Source of the DNA: Prasinococcaceae sp. CCMP 1430
Lineage: Eukaryota > Prasinodermophyta > Palmophyllophyceae > Prasinococcales > Prasinococcaceae
DNA: 19,202 nucleotides
Direction of reading: 5' to 3'
Assembly: GCA_013416795.1 (NCBI GenBank)
Contig: RQSC01000003.1
Coordinates: 98,834 to 118,035, forward strand
Shown: in pieces, positions 1 through 8,329 of the stretch
Position numbering within the stretch: the stretch's first letter is position 1
How the letters are laid out: the number at the start of each line of letters is the position of its first letter
Translations under genes and position numbers: made by a program
The notes under the pieces: model-generated
Seen by the model: only the letters and a program-made list of their open reading frames with translations
Databases searched by the model: none
Told to the model about the DNA's origin: nothing

Positions 1-109
1 CGGCCGCACGCGGCGGCGGAGCGTCCGCGGGAGGGGGGGGGAAGAGGGGGGCGCCGCCCGCAGGTGAGCGAGGCCGGCCTGCAAAGGCTCGCCCGAGGGG
101 GGCGGCGAC
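1..109 (+). promoter_or_regulatory. 5' flank of the ARM/BTB gene
   Basis: This is a very GC-rich leader immediately before the ATG at 110. CAG|GTGAGC at about 60-67 fits a splice-site consensus, so a 5' UTR intron or an upstream exon outside the window is possible. No TATA box is visible. Nothing further can be assigned. Confidence 0.3.
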
Positions 110-2911
110 ATGGGCGGCGCGAGCGCGCCGGGGTCGTCGCCGGGGAGCAGCAGCGGGAAGAAGCGCAAGCATGCGGAGGTGATGGCGGCGATGCAGGCCG
201 GTGGGGTGCTCTCGGGGCACACGTACAACTGCTCCACCGAGGACATCACCGAGATCACCGATGCGCTCGTTGCGAACCTTGAGTCCTCGGTGAGCGCGGC
301 CAAGGCGGCCGCCTCGGGTGGGACGGCCTCCAAGGAGCAGCGCCGCAATGTGCGCGCGGACGTGCGCAAGGTCATACACGCGCTGGCAAACCTGGCCAAC
401 CCCGGACCTGGATCCATGGAGGCCATGGTCAACCGCATCGTCGACCAGCTGGTGGGGCGCGACGCTGTGGCGTGCCTGGTGCCGCTGCTCAACGCCGAGG
501 CGCTACGCGGCGCGGATGAGCCGCAGGCCTTGACGGAGGACATTGAGAAGGAGGCGGCGTACGTGGTCGGGCTACTCGCGGTGAAGGAGGACCACCAGCT
601 GCTGATCGCGGGCGAGGGCGCGGTCCCGCTCCTCGTCAAGCTCCTCAAGCGGCGAAGCGGCAAGCTTGGCGCGGTCGGGATGGACGGCGAGCTCGCTCGG
701 GAGCACAGCACGTCCGGAGGGGTGGCACGCCGCGCCGCGGACGCCATCACAAACCTGGCGCACGAGAATGTCACGCTGAAGAACCAGGTGCGCATCGACG
801 GCGGCATCCCGCCGCTGGTGGCGCTGCTCGAGTCGGCGGACACCAAGGTCCAGCGCGCGGCCGCCGGCGCGCTGCGCACGCTGGCGTTCAAGAACGACGA
901 CAACAAGAAGGAGATCGTGGAGTGCGGCGCTCTGCCCACGCTCATCTTCATGCTGCGATCCGAGGACAAGAACATCCACTACGAGGCGGTGGGCGTCGTG
1001 GGAAACCTGGTGCACTCAAGCCAGGCGATCAAGAAGCGCGTGCTGGCGGAGAACGCGCTGCAGCCGATCATCAACCTGCTGAGCAGCAAATGCACGGACT
1101 CGCAGCGTGAGGCGGCGCTCCTCATCGGTCAGTTCGCCAACCCGTACGACGCCAATGACCCCGCGGCAGCAGACAACATCGACCTCAAGGTCAAGATCGT
1201 GCAGCGCGGCGGGCTGAGCCCGCTCATCAAAATGCTCCGGGCGCGCAAGAGCGACCTCAAGGAGATGGCTGCATTCGCGCTGGGCCGGCTGGCGCAGAAC
1301 GCGGACAACCAAGCCGGCATCTGCCAGGAGGGAGGCCTGCGACCTCTGCTGGAGCTCCTTGACGAGAAGTCGCCCAACCTGCAGCACAACGCCGCCTTCG
1401 CGCTCTACGGGCTGGCGGAGAACCCAGACAACGTGGCGGAGATGGTCAAGGAGGGCGCGGTGCAGCGGCTGAGCGACGGCGTGCTCATGGTGCAGGCGTC
1501 AAAGGACTGCGTCAACAAGACGCTGAAGCGGCTCGAGGACAAGCTGCGCCCGCCCCCGCCGGAAAAGCCCGACGCGGAGGAGAATCGCGTGCTTCGCCAC
1601 CTCCTCTACTTCCTGCGCTGTGCCTCCGACGTGTGCCGCGAGCGCACGGCGGTGGCCATGGCATACCTCGTGCACGAGGACGACTTCCGTCGCGTCTTCG
1701 TTGACCACGGTGCCATCGACGTGCTCCTGGACATGGCGAGTTCGCGCGTCGGCTCCGTGCAGATGGACGCGGCCAAGGCCCTGGCGCGGCTAGCTGAGCG
1801 CGCGGAAGTGGCCACGTCGAGCGCGCCTGCACCGCAACCACCGCAGCCGAAACGCAAGGTGAACCTCGGGCCCGAGTTCGTCAATTCGGAGACCGTCAGC
1901 GACATCACCTTCGTGGTCGAGGGCAAGCCGTTCTACGCGCACCGCATCGCGCTGGTAGCAAGTTCGGACGCCTTCCGAGCGATGCTCACGAGCGGCTACA
2001 GGGAGCAAAAGGCGGTCGAGGTGGAGATCCCCAACGTGCCGTACAAAGTGTTCGAGGCGATGATGCGCTGCTGCTACACGGGCACGGTCGAGGTGACCCC
2101 CGACATATCGCACGAGCTTCTGCGTGCGGCCGACCAGTACCTTCTGGACGGGCTCAAGAAGCTTTGCGAGCACGCCATCTCGAAGGAGCTCACTCCGGAG
2201 AATCTCGAGGAGACATATGCGCTCGCCGAGGACTTCCACGCGCCTGGGCTCCGCCGCGCGTGCATCATCTACGCTTTCAAGCACCGCAAGGAAGTCGCAA
2301 CCGCGACCGCCAACCGCATTAACCAGGAGATGAACGTCGAGACGGTCGAGGATGATCTCATGGAAGCGGCTGGTCTCGACGCGCCCGATGTGCATGGCTC
2401 TCCGGCCGGCCGCTCGCGTGGAGCGCGCGCCGCCAGCACTGCTCGCGACACCGCTTCGCCCAGCTCGTCCATGCGCCCAATCAATGCTTTCGCCGACCTC
2501 GCGCTCCACATGCGCAAGGAGGCGCGCACCGTCTTCGCGGAGATGTTCGCGGCCAAAGCGGAAGCCCGAGCGCAGCAGAGTGACGCCAGCGATGCCGAGA
2601 CAGTGGGTGGCGGCGTGGAGGGGGGTGAAGAGGCCGCCGACGCAGACGCTGCCAACGCCGACGATGTTGATGAGGCGATCGCCAACGTAGTGCTGGACGA
2701 GGATTTGAATGTCAGCGACGATGAGGGCGGCGCCCCCGCCGGCGCTGAGGAGGACATGCAGCAGGCAGACGGACCTGCGCAGGAGCAGCAGCAAGCGCAA
2801 CAGCAGCAGCAGCAGCAGCAAGGGCAGCAACACGGACACAACCTGCAGAACGGCGGAGAACTGCAAGCACAACCGGGTGGCGATGCCCCGATGGCGGTGG
2901 CCGATGACTAG
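110..2911 (+). CDS. ARM-repeat and BTB/POZ domain protein, ARIA/ABAP1-like
   Basis: A 933-residue protein from a single exon. Residues ~85-570 are tandem armadillo repeats, with recurrent GG-[IL]-xPL[IV] and AxxALxxLA patterns (for example GGIPPLVALL near 231 and GGLSPLIKML near 367). Residues ~595-690 are a BTB/POZ fold (SDITFVVEGKPFYAHRIAL, then YTG and the DQYLLDGLK helix), followed by BACK-like helices to ~730. ARM plus BTB in this order is the architecture of plant ARIA (partner of the ABF2 transcription factor) and ABAP1; BTB domains of this kind often bind CUL3. A KKRK cluster at 17-20 and PKRK at 580-583 could be nuclear signals. The tail (~785-933) has one predicted helix, then an acidic and glutamine-rich stretch, and makes the protein longer than ARIA (about 710 residues as I recall). 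The start is the first ATG of the frame. Role as transcription partner or ubiquitin-ligase adaptor is inference. Confidence 0.9.
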   Translation: MGGASAPGSSPGSSSGKKRKHAEVMAAMQAGGVLSGHTYNCSTEDITEITDALVANLESSVSAAKAAASGGTASKEQRRNVRADVRKVIHALANLANPGPGSMEAMVNRIVDQLVGRDAVACLVPLLNAEALRGADEPQALTEDIEKEAAYVVGLLAVKEDHQLLIAGEGAVPLLVKLLKRRSGKLGAVGMDGELAREHSTSGGVARRAADAITNLAHENVTLKNQVRIDGGIPPLVALLESADTKVQRAAAGALRTLAFKNDDNKKEIVECGALPTLIFMLRSEDKNIHYEAVGVVGNLVHSSQAIKKRVLAENALQPIINLLSSKCTDSQREAALLIGQFANPYDANDPAAADNIDLKVKIVQRGGLSPLIKMLRARKSDLKEMAAFALGRLAQNADNQAGICQEGGLRPLLELLDEKSPNLQHNAAFALYGLAENPDNVAEMVKEGAVQRLSDGVLMVQASKDCVNKTLKRLEDKLRPPPPEKPDAEENRVLRHLLYFLRCASDVCRERTAVAMAYLVHEDDFRRVFVDHGAIDVLLDMASSRVGSVQMDAAKALARLAERAEVATSSAPAPQPPQPKRKVNLGPEFVNSETVSDITFVVEGKPFYAHRIALVASSDAFRAMLTSGYREQKAVEVEIPNVPYKVFEAMMRCCYTGTVEVTPDISHELLRAADQYLLDGLKKLCEHAISKELTPENLEETYALAEDFHAPGLRRACIIYAFKHRKEVATATANRINQEMNVETVEDDLMEAAGLDAPDVHGSPAGRSRGARAASTARDTASPSSSMRPINAFADLALHMRKEARTVFAEMFAAKAEARAQQSDASDAETVGGGVEGGEEAADADAANADDVDEAIANVVLDEDLNVSDDEGGAPAGAEEDMQQADGPAQEQQQAQQQQQQQQGQQHGHNLQNGGELQAQPGGDAPMAVADD
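2801..2821 (+). repeat. (CAG)n microsatellite in the ARM/BTB coding tail
   Basis: Six CAG units followed by CAA lie in frame and encode glutamines. The surrounding 2780-2840 stretch is also CAG/CAA-rich. Mixed CAA codons interrupt the repeat at both edges. Length polymorphism between strains is likely. Confidence 0.85.
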
Positions 2912-3215
2912 GACGTGACCGTGGCCCTCCGTTGACTCAAGACATGGGAATCGCGTACCTAAGTACCTGCATCCGAGGCGTTACGACGATGCGCTCGAAG
3001 CGTACGAGGATAATAACATGCAGCGCATCAGCCCCCAAACCACTCCTGTTCCGTAGATCGCGGGAGGGGGCGGCAGCGCCGGCTTCGCGCTGGCGCGCCA
3101 CGCGCAATGACGAACTCTACCCGCCACTGCAAGCACTGCGCGCGACATTGTAACGCAGCGGGAAATTTTCTGTACACGGGCTTGGTTGCGTGGTCCGGTT
3201 ACAATGCTGTACGCT
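2912..3215. other. Convergent 3' intergenic region
   Basis: These 304 bases lie between the stop codons of two convergent genes. A TTGTAACG motif at about 3149 (+) and an ATTGTAACC motif on the minus strand about 14 bases after the peptidase stop (plus-strand GGTTACAATG near 3198) resemble the TGTAA polyadenylation signal known from green algae. No gene was recognised here. Confidence 0.4.
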
Positions 3216-4780
3216 TCAGAATAGCGGAATGTTTCCCGACGCCATGTCGATGAGACGGCCAAGCACGGCCTTGCCGTCCTCGCGGACACCGTTGTGCATG
3301 TATTGGCTCGTCTGGAAGGCGCGCAGCCCCTTGATCTTGCGTGCCGTCTCCATCGAGAGCCCGTGCTCCACGAAGAGGTCCTCCACATACACAGCGGCGG
3401 CGACCGGCACCTCGTTGCGCGCAAGCTGCGCCTCATCGTACAGCTCGGGCCAGTCGGCCTTGCGCGCGAGCGCCTCGCACGCAGGCTTGAGTGCTCGAAG
3501 CGGCGCGAATTCGTCCAGCATGAAGGGGAAGCACATCTCGCCGGTCAGGTACACCCGCTCACCGGCGGCTGCGCGCGTAGCTGCGTCGTGCAGGCGCGAC
3601 GTCTCCTCGTCCGAATCAAGCACGCTCTGGCAGGCCCACGCGCTGGGCATGCCCGGGCCGCTCACGTAGATTGGCTCGTGCAGCATGATGTAGATGGGGT
3701 TGATGCAGAACGGCACAAAGTTCTCGAATTCGCGCAAGAAGGCGAACGACAGCTCATCACCCTCAAACGCCGTCTCCAGCATGAAGCTCAGCGTCTCGAA
3801 CCCCGGCGTGGAGCCGAGCTTCATGCCAAGCGTCTGGAAGCCACGCACGCTCAAGACGCCGCCGCTCGGAAGCGGGACGGAGCCGCCCTTCGACACCAGG
3901 TGATTCACGATGCGCGCGACGGTCGCCTCGTGGTGGGGAAATCTCTCATAAAACTTGTCACACTGAACGCGTACGTTGGCGAAGAGGCGCGAGTAGATAT
4001 CAGTGGCGCGGTTTGCCGGCGAGTCGACGGGCGGCAGCCCGCCCGTGATGTACGACGATGCCAGCGACTGCGGCGCGAACGAGAGGTAGGTGCACGTGCA
4101 GAACCCGCCGTAGCTCTGGCCCAGCGTACTCCACTTGGAACCCTCGCCGAGCAGCGCCGTGCGCAGCGCCTCGGCGTCGGCGACGATGGCATCCGCGCGA
4201 AAGTTGGCGACGTATGCCGCCTGGGCAACCGCGTCGTCGCCAAAGTCACGCTGCAGCTGCGCCGCCGTCACCGCCGTCGATCTGCCCGTGCCTCGCTGGT
4301 CGAGCAGCACTACGCGGTGGTCCTCGCACGCGCGCTCGAGCCAACCGCCGGTCTCGGTCGGTCGCGGCGACTCGAATCCGGGTCTGCGTACGCTTCTGTG
4401 TCAGTGTCGTGCGTGCAGGCGCCCCGCACGCACGCATGCGCGCCTATGCGAGTGCGCTAGCACGTAACGACCCGTGAGCGCACACCCCGCACATGCGAGC
4501 GCGCTGGGCGCACATACCCTCCCTGGAGGAAGACGAGTGCGGGTAGCGACGCGCGCTTGGCCGCGTTGGCGTGCGAGACGACCTCGCGCGCGTACACAGT
4601 GATGGTTTCGCCGTCCCCGGCCTGCGCCACGCTGGGGTTGACGCTATGCGAGAGAGGGACGCTCAGCCACAGGTCGCGTAGCACAAGTCCCTTCACTCCC
4701 CACTCGTCGCCGCAGCGCAGACCGCCGTCGCCGGCAGCGGCGGCCGTCCCCGCCGCCCGCACGCGCTTTCGCGCGCGACG
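3216..4780 (-). CDS. Proline iminopeptidase (prolyl aminopeptidase, family S33), spliced
   Basis: An alpha/beta-hydrolase releasing N-terminal proline from peptides. Two exons are clear: 4518-4780 (5' limit uncertain) and 3216-4383. They join inside the glycine-rich oxyanion region to give FLQGG|PGFESPRP, then VVLLDQRGTGRS, the family's signature segments. The nucleophile motif is GQSYGG (plus-strand ~4110). The acid is probably the Asp of YVEDLF and the base the His of QYMHNGVREDG near the C-terminus, so the triad looks complete. SLASSYITGGLPPV also matches the family. The conserved region begins near GLVLRDLWLSVPLSHS. No ATG exists in this frame of exon 1. One candidate is a tiny exon at 4878-4904 (ATG at 4904, GTATTT donor) joined at a GAG acceptor at 4780, but this is unproven. 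It is divergent from PRCC and convergent with the ARM/BTB gene. Confidence 0.87.
4384..4517 (-). other. Intron of the proline iminopeptidase gene (134 bp)
   Basis: On the minus strand it starts GTATGT and ends GTACGCAG, with ACTGAC about 22 bases before the acceptor. Removing it restores the family motif GGPGFESPRP across a split glycine codon. The intron interior is rich in alternating GC/TG. Confidence 0.9.
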
Positions 4781-4798
4781 CTCCGGAAAAAGCACGCG

Positions 4799-4864
4799 CC
4801 GATTTTTGTCGGGGCGCGCGCGCGCGCGGGCGCGCCCCGCGGGGAAAATTGAATGAAAAATCGG
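4799..4864. repeat. Nested inverted repeats in the peptidase 5' region
   Basis: The outer arms CCGATTTTT (4799-4807) and AAAAATCGG (4856-4864) are perfectly complementary over 9 bp. Inside them GGGGCGCG (4811-4818) and CGCGCCCC (4831-4838) form a second perfect 8-bp pair around an alternating GC tract, and CCCCGCGGGG (4835-4844) is itself a palindrome. This could be a cruciform or an RNA hairpin in the peptidase leader or first intron. Function is unknown. Confidence 0.6.
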
Positions 4865-4904
4865 GCGAACCAAATACTCGCCCGTGGGTACTACACACGT
4901 CCAT

Positions 4905-5660
4905 TTATGACGTTACATACCGGGGGAGGAACGCGGATTCGCGCAGATCGGCGCAGCCGAAAATATCTCACGCACCGCGCCGCGGGCCCGCCGGCCCGGC
5001 GAAAACGAATCGACGCGGTGTGGCTCTCCCGTGGTTAATTTTAACATCAGTATGAACGTCTGAAGGTGTGGGGAAGGGGGGGTGGTGCGACGCGGGCGAA
5101 TCTGTGCATCGGGCGCCACGCGCGGCCCCAACTCCCGGCAGTACTGGACCGTGAACGCGTTGCGGTCGCAAGGGGAGTTGGTTCGGGCTACCCCGGGTCA
5201 ATGCGGGATGAACCCGGTCCCGCGGTGGAGACTCTCCCGGTCTACACATCAAATCACAACACCCGGACGCGTCGAAAATGGGAGCGCGCCGGTCCCGCTC
5301 AACCCACCAACCAACCAAAGCTGGCGAAATCCAAAACGCCCGGCACCCGGGTTTTGATGCGTGCGGGCTCGGGGTGGGCGGCATTTCAGGAGCGGGGTTC
5401 GAAGGAGGCCACGGCAAAAAAGATCCAGGGAACCTCAACCCCGCGCGCGCGCGGCCGGGCGGAAGCGGAAGCGCGAGCGCGCTGCCAGCGGGTGGCGGCG
5501 CGCGCGACTGAGAGGGAGTGAGCGCGCGCGTGCGGGGCGCGGCGCGCTCGGCGAGCAGTGCGCGCGCAGGGGCGCCGCCAGCGCGTGCATGTTGTGGCGC
5601 GGGTTTTCGCGCGCCACAAAGCGGGCGGCGCGCGTGGTGGGCGGCGAGTGGACGGGTCCG
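4905..5660. promoter_or_regulatory. Divergent promoter region between the peptidase (-) and PRCC (+)
   Basis: About 0.75 kb separates the two 5' ends and holds no convincing gene. Visible elements are TGACGT (4908-4913, a bZIP/CRE-type core in an AT-rich island), GTTAA-TT-TTAAC (5034-5045, a perfect 5-bp inverted repeat), and a hairpin at 5332-5356 with CAAAAC/GTTTTG arms around CCGG/CCGG. The last ~250 bases are GC-rich and open in several frames, which I regard as compositional. Shared bidirectional use is inference. Confidence 0.45.
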
Positions 5661-7003
5661 ATGGACGCGCTCACGGGCTACCCGAGCCCGAGTCTCAGCC
5701 TGAGCCCTCGGCTGCGGGGGCGCGGACGCGGGCGCGTACGCGGGCGCGGACGCGGGCCGCCTGCGCGTGCGCGGCTGGGTGCGGGCGTACGCGGCGGGGC
5801 GGCGGGGCTGCTCTCGCGGCTGCCGGCGCCCAAGGGTGCTGGTGCGCCGGCGCCCTCATCACAGACCCCTGCGAAGCCCGTCGTGGGCGCACACGCGCCC
5901 GCGGCAACGCGTGTCGCTGTGGGGGATTCCGAAGCCGTGGCCAAGGTCGACGTGCCGCTTCTGGACGAGGAGGATGAGGAGGACGCCGATGGCGGCGCGG
6001 CCGCACCCGCGCCCTTCGACCCGCGCGCTTTGCTCGCGCAACAGGGAGAGGGGCAGCGTCAACGGCCGGTGGGCGCGAGCTGCTTGGGTGGCGCGGTTCT
6101 CGGGGCTGGAGTTGGCACGGGCGGCAAGCGCAGCCTGCTTGGCGACGACGACGACGGATACGTCATGAAGCGCGCGCGTGTGTCGGACGACGGTGCTGGC
6201 GCAGCGCCCGCTGCTGACAGCGCGCCGGGCGCCGGAACACACAGTGGCGCTGAGCAGCAGGACTACTCTGCAGAGTGGGCGGCGTACTATGCCGCCCACG
6301 GCTACCCGCAGTACCAGGGCCAGGGTGCGCAGTACGCGGCTGGCGAGGCCTCACAGCACCAGCACCAGCAGCAGCAGCCCGACCCAGCATTCGCTGGCGC
6401 AACGGGCAAGGACGCAGAGCTGCTCGCTGCTCTTGGCGCCGACAACGTGGTGGAGGTGAATGCGGCGTCGATGCGCGCGGGGCGCTCCGCGTCTGGGGCA
6501 GGCAGGTGGGTCGCGCGCAAGGTCATGCGCGCTTGCAGCCATATCATGTGCACGCGTGGCGACGAAGAGTGTGCGCGTGCGGTGTGTGCGTGCAGGGGTG
6601 TGGTTGCGTTCGGTCTGCGTGCTAATGCGGCTGCGATCGCGCGTGGATGCCGTGCGTGTGTACAGCGCGGCGTCGCAGGCGTATGCAGACATGCGCGGCG
6701 CGGCGACGACGCTCGCAAAGCCGAGTGCGATGGCCAAGCGCAAGCACCAGCTGGGCGCGCTCTTCCACCAGTTCAAGTCGCAGGAGGCTGACCTCCTCGA
6801 AGCGAGAGGATCTGGGAAGGCGGCCAAAGCACAGACGAGGTCGAAGTATGGTGAGGCGCGCGGAGGCGTGACGGAGGCGGCGCGTGGGCGTGCGAGCCGT
6901 GGGCGTTTGCATGTGTGTACACGCGCTGACGAGCATGCTATCGCGCGCTCGTGCGCGCGTGCACGCGCACGTGTGTGTGCCCTGTGTCCGTCTAGGATGG
7001 TAA
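5661..7003 (+). CDS. PRCC: PRCC homologue (proline-rich, MAD2B-binding family), three exons
   Basis: The exons are 5661-6505, 6666-6850 and 6996-7003, giving 345 residues. The family is nuclear, linked in human PRCC to splicing factors and to MAD2B. Matches seen: LLSRLPAPKGA near the N-terminus (the family's L-x-x-LPxPK motif), an acidic run (DEEDEEDADGG), a tyrosine-rich stretch (DYSAEWAAYYAAHGYPQY, like the human YYQDYY region), the VVEVNAAS segment (human FVEIKGDD), and the signature C-terminus KRKHQLGALFHQFKSQE followed by QTRSKYGW. The last codons only appear when intron 2 is removed, giving K-Y-G-W-stop. The start is ATG 5661 (MDALTGY), the first ATG giving a PRCC-like leader; the open frame upstream to 5361 is probably not translated. 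It is convergent with the reductase gene, 137 bp apart. Confidence 0.85.
6506..6665 (+). other. Intron 1 of PRCC (160 bp)
   Basis: It starts GTGGGT and ends GTGTACAG, with GTGCTAATGC as a good branch-point candidate about 40 bases before the acceptor. It joins GGC-AG to C-GCG in frame (phase 2). The frame is also open through much of the intron, so read-through ORFs mislead here. Confidence 0.75.
6851..6995 (+). other. Intron 2 of PRCC (145 bp)
   Basis: It starts GTGAGG and ends CCGTCTAG, with CGCTGACG as a possible branch site. Excision yields KYGW-stop, matching the usual end of the family. It is rich in alternating GT/GC. Confidence 0.85.
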
Positions 7004-7140
7004 TTAATGTGGACCTTGCTTGGGAGGCTTCGAGCAGACGTGCGTGTTATTGTTAGAGGCGCGCAGGGCGCTGTGCTTTGGGCAGCACGGTCTACACGCA
7101 GGCGCGAGCGCACGCGCGAGCGCACGCGCGTGGCTTCTGC
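7004..7140. other. Convergent 3' spacer between PRCC and the reductase gene
   Basis: These 137 bases are shared by both 3' UTRs. A short AT-containing segment follows PRCC (TAATTAATG), then repeats of GCGCGAGCGCAC near 7098-7130. No gene is present. Confidence 0.5.
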
Positions 7141-8019
7141 TCACAGCAGAAACGGGATGATGGCTCTCCTGTTCTTGGGATAGGCCGTGCCGAACGTGGC
7201 GAGGTACCATGAGTGATGGTCCAAAGCGCGCGGCACGAGGTTTGAGCACACATACACGACGAACGCACTCGCGGCAGGCGACCCCGACGCCGTCGCAAAC
7301 CCCGTCCACTCGACTATTTCGGAGAGGTAGTTCGGTGCCGAGACCAGTTCGAATAGGAAGCCCCTTGGGATTATGTACTTGCTTTTGCGACTGGACCTGT
7401 CCGCCTCACCTCGCCTCGCCTCGGCGCGCTGCGCGAGCATCATTTCGTCGCACGCGATATTGGATGCGAGGCCCGCCGCCCACACCGCCGCACCGAAGGC
7501 GAACTCGCGGCTCGTAAGGTGGCCCTGCGCGTACTCGGCGTGGGCGCCCAGCCATGCGCCGTTGATGAACGCATTCATGGTGTTGAAGGCAGCGGCCAGC
7601 ACCGCGACGAGCATGGGCATCGTGGGCGTTTGCGGCCCCTGCGCGAGCGTAGGCCAGCCGTACGCCCGCACGGGGTAAATGAAGGATCGGTAGGTGTAGT
7701 GCACGAGCCAGAGCACCGCGAGCACGCTGCGCGTATCGGCGAACGCGAATGCTGCGTCGCCCGCCGACGCACAGTACACCCATAGGAACCACCACACGCT
7801 CACGGCCTCCATCACCATCCATCCCAGCGCTGCAGACATGCGCGGTCCCCACGCTGCCGCCGCCGTGTCGTGCCTGCCGTACGGCGCCTTGACGAGCGCC
7901 GTGGCGACAGCCGTGACGCACGCGGCGGCGACCTCGCACGAGATGGCACGCTCCACGAAGGCTGCGCTCGTCGCGCGGGCCGCCACCGCCGCGTGAGCCG
8001 AGCGCAGCGCCCCCTGCAT
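7141..8019 (-). CDS. 3-oxo-5-alpha-steroid 4-dehydrogenase family (SRD5A/DET2-like)
   Basis: A 292-residue integral membrane reductase, expected to reduce a C4-C5 enone with NADPH in the ER (sterol or brassinosteroid-type substrates). Diagnostic segments in order: KAPYGRH (44-50), HYTYRSFIYPVR (107-118), FINGAWLG (151-158), LASNIACDEMM (184-194), IIPRGFLFELVSAPNYLSEIVEWTGFA split over 216-242, and RALDHHSWYLATFG...YPKNRRAIIPFLL at the end. The C-terminal H-H-x-W-Y and YPKxRxAIIPF are hallmarks of this family, and the length is close to the usual ~260. Several hydrophobic helices are visible. ATG 8019 was chosen because the family's N-terminal region begins soon after it. An upstream in-frame ATG at 8115 would add an Arg-rich leader, and the longer open frame to 8199 begins with GTG. 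Substrate is not decided by sequence. Confidence 0.9.
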   Translation of the reverse strand: MQGALRSAHAAVAARATSAAFVERAISCEVAAACVTAVATALVKAPYGRHDTAAAAWGPRMSAALGWMVMEAVSVWWFLWVYCASAGDAAFAFADTRSVLAVLWLVHYTYRSFIYPVRAYGWPTLAQGPQTPTMPMLVAVLAAAFNTMNAFINGAWLGAHAEYAQGHLTSREFAFGAAVWAAGLASNIACDEMMLAQRAEARRGEADRSSRKSKYIIPRGFLFELVSAPNYLSEIVEWTGFATASGSPAASAFVVYVCSNLVPRALDHHSWYLATFGTAYPKNRRAIIPFLL

Positions 8020-8329
8020 CGCGACCGCACTGGCAGCGCGCACCACGCACGAACTAGGCCGGAAGGACGGGTTCGGATCGGTGCGCGCGCGCATGCGTGC
8101 GCGGACGACGCGCATTCGCGGCGCGGCGACGCAAACGCGCGGGGGGGGCTGCGCAGGGGTGTGGCCTCGCGCCGCACACGCCAGTCTGCGAGACGCCACG
8201 CCACCGCGACCAGCGTGGATGTGTCACCAGTTAGTGGAAATGTGGAGATAATAGAACCACGGGAGACTTCAAGCGTAAAAAAAGTGCTTTTTTTCACGAG
8301 CGCGACGCCTCTGCTTCCTGCTCGTTGGG
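8020..8329. promoter_or_regulatory. Promoter of the reductase gene and 3' flank of NBP35
   Basis: The 310 bases between two minus-strand genes contain an AT-rich island at about 8215-8300 in otherwise GC-rich sequence. It includes a perfect A7-GTGC-T7 palindrome (8277-8294). The part nearest the reductase start is open coding-like sequence rich in arginine codons, probably 5' UTR. Confidence 0.45.
8277..8294. repeat. A7/T7 palindrome
   Basis: Seven A, GTGC, then seven T, flanked by CGT and C-ACG, so the stem can extend 3 bp past a bulged C. On the minus strand it lies about 35 bases after the NBP35 stop and could take part in transcript 3'-end formation. Confidence 0.6.

Noticed and set aside
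1790-2872. 360-codon minus-strand frame under the ARM/BTB gene
   Set aside because: It is a Leu/Arg/Val-rich shadow of the ARM/BTB gene with no domain; its leucine run is the complement of the CAG repeat.
5385-5410. GGTTCGAA, like a tRNA T-loop
   Set aside because: There is no complementary T-stem, and no acceptor, anticodon or D arm around it.
5361-5660. Upstream extension of the PRCC frame
   Set aside because: The frame does not begin with ATG and the segment is Arg/Gly/Ala-rich without family similarity; ATG 5661 gives a better start.
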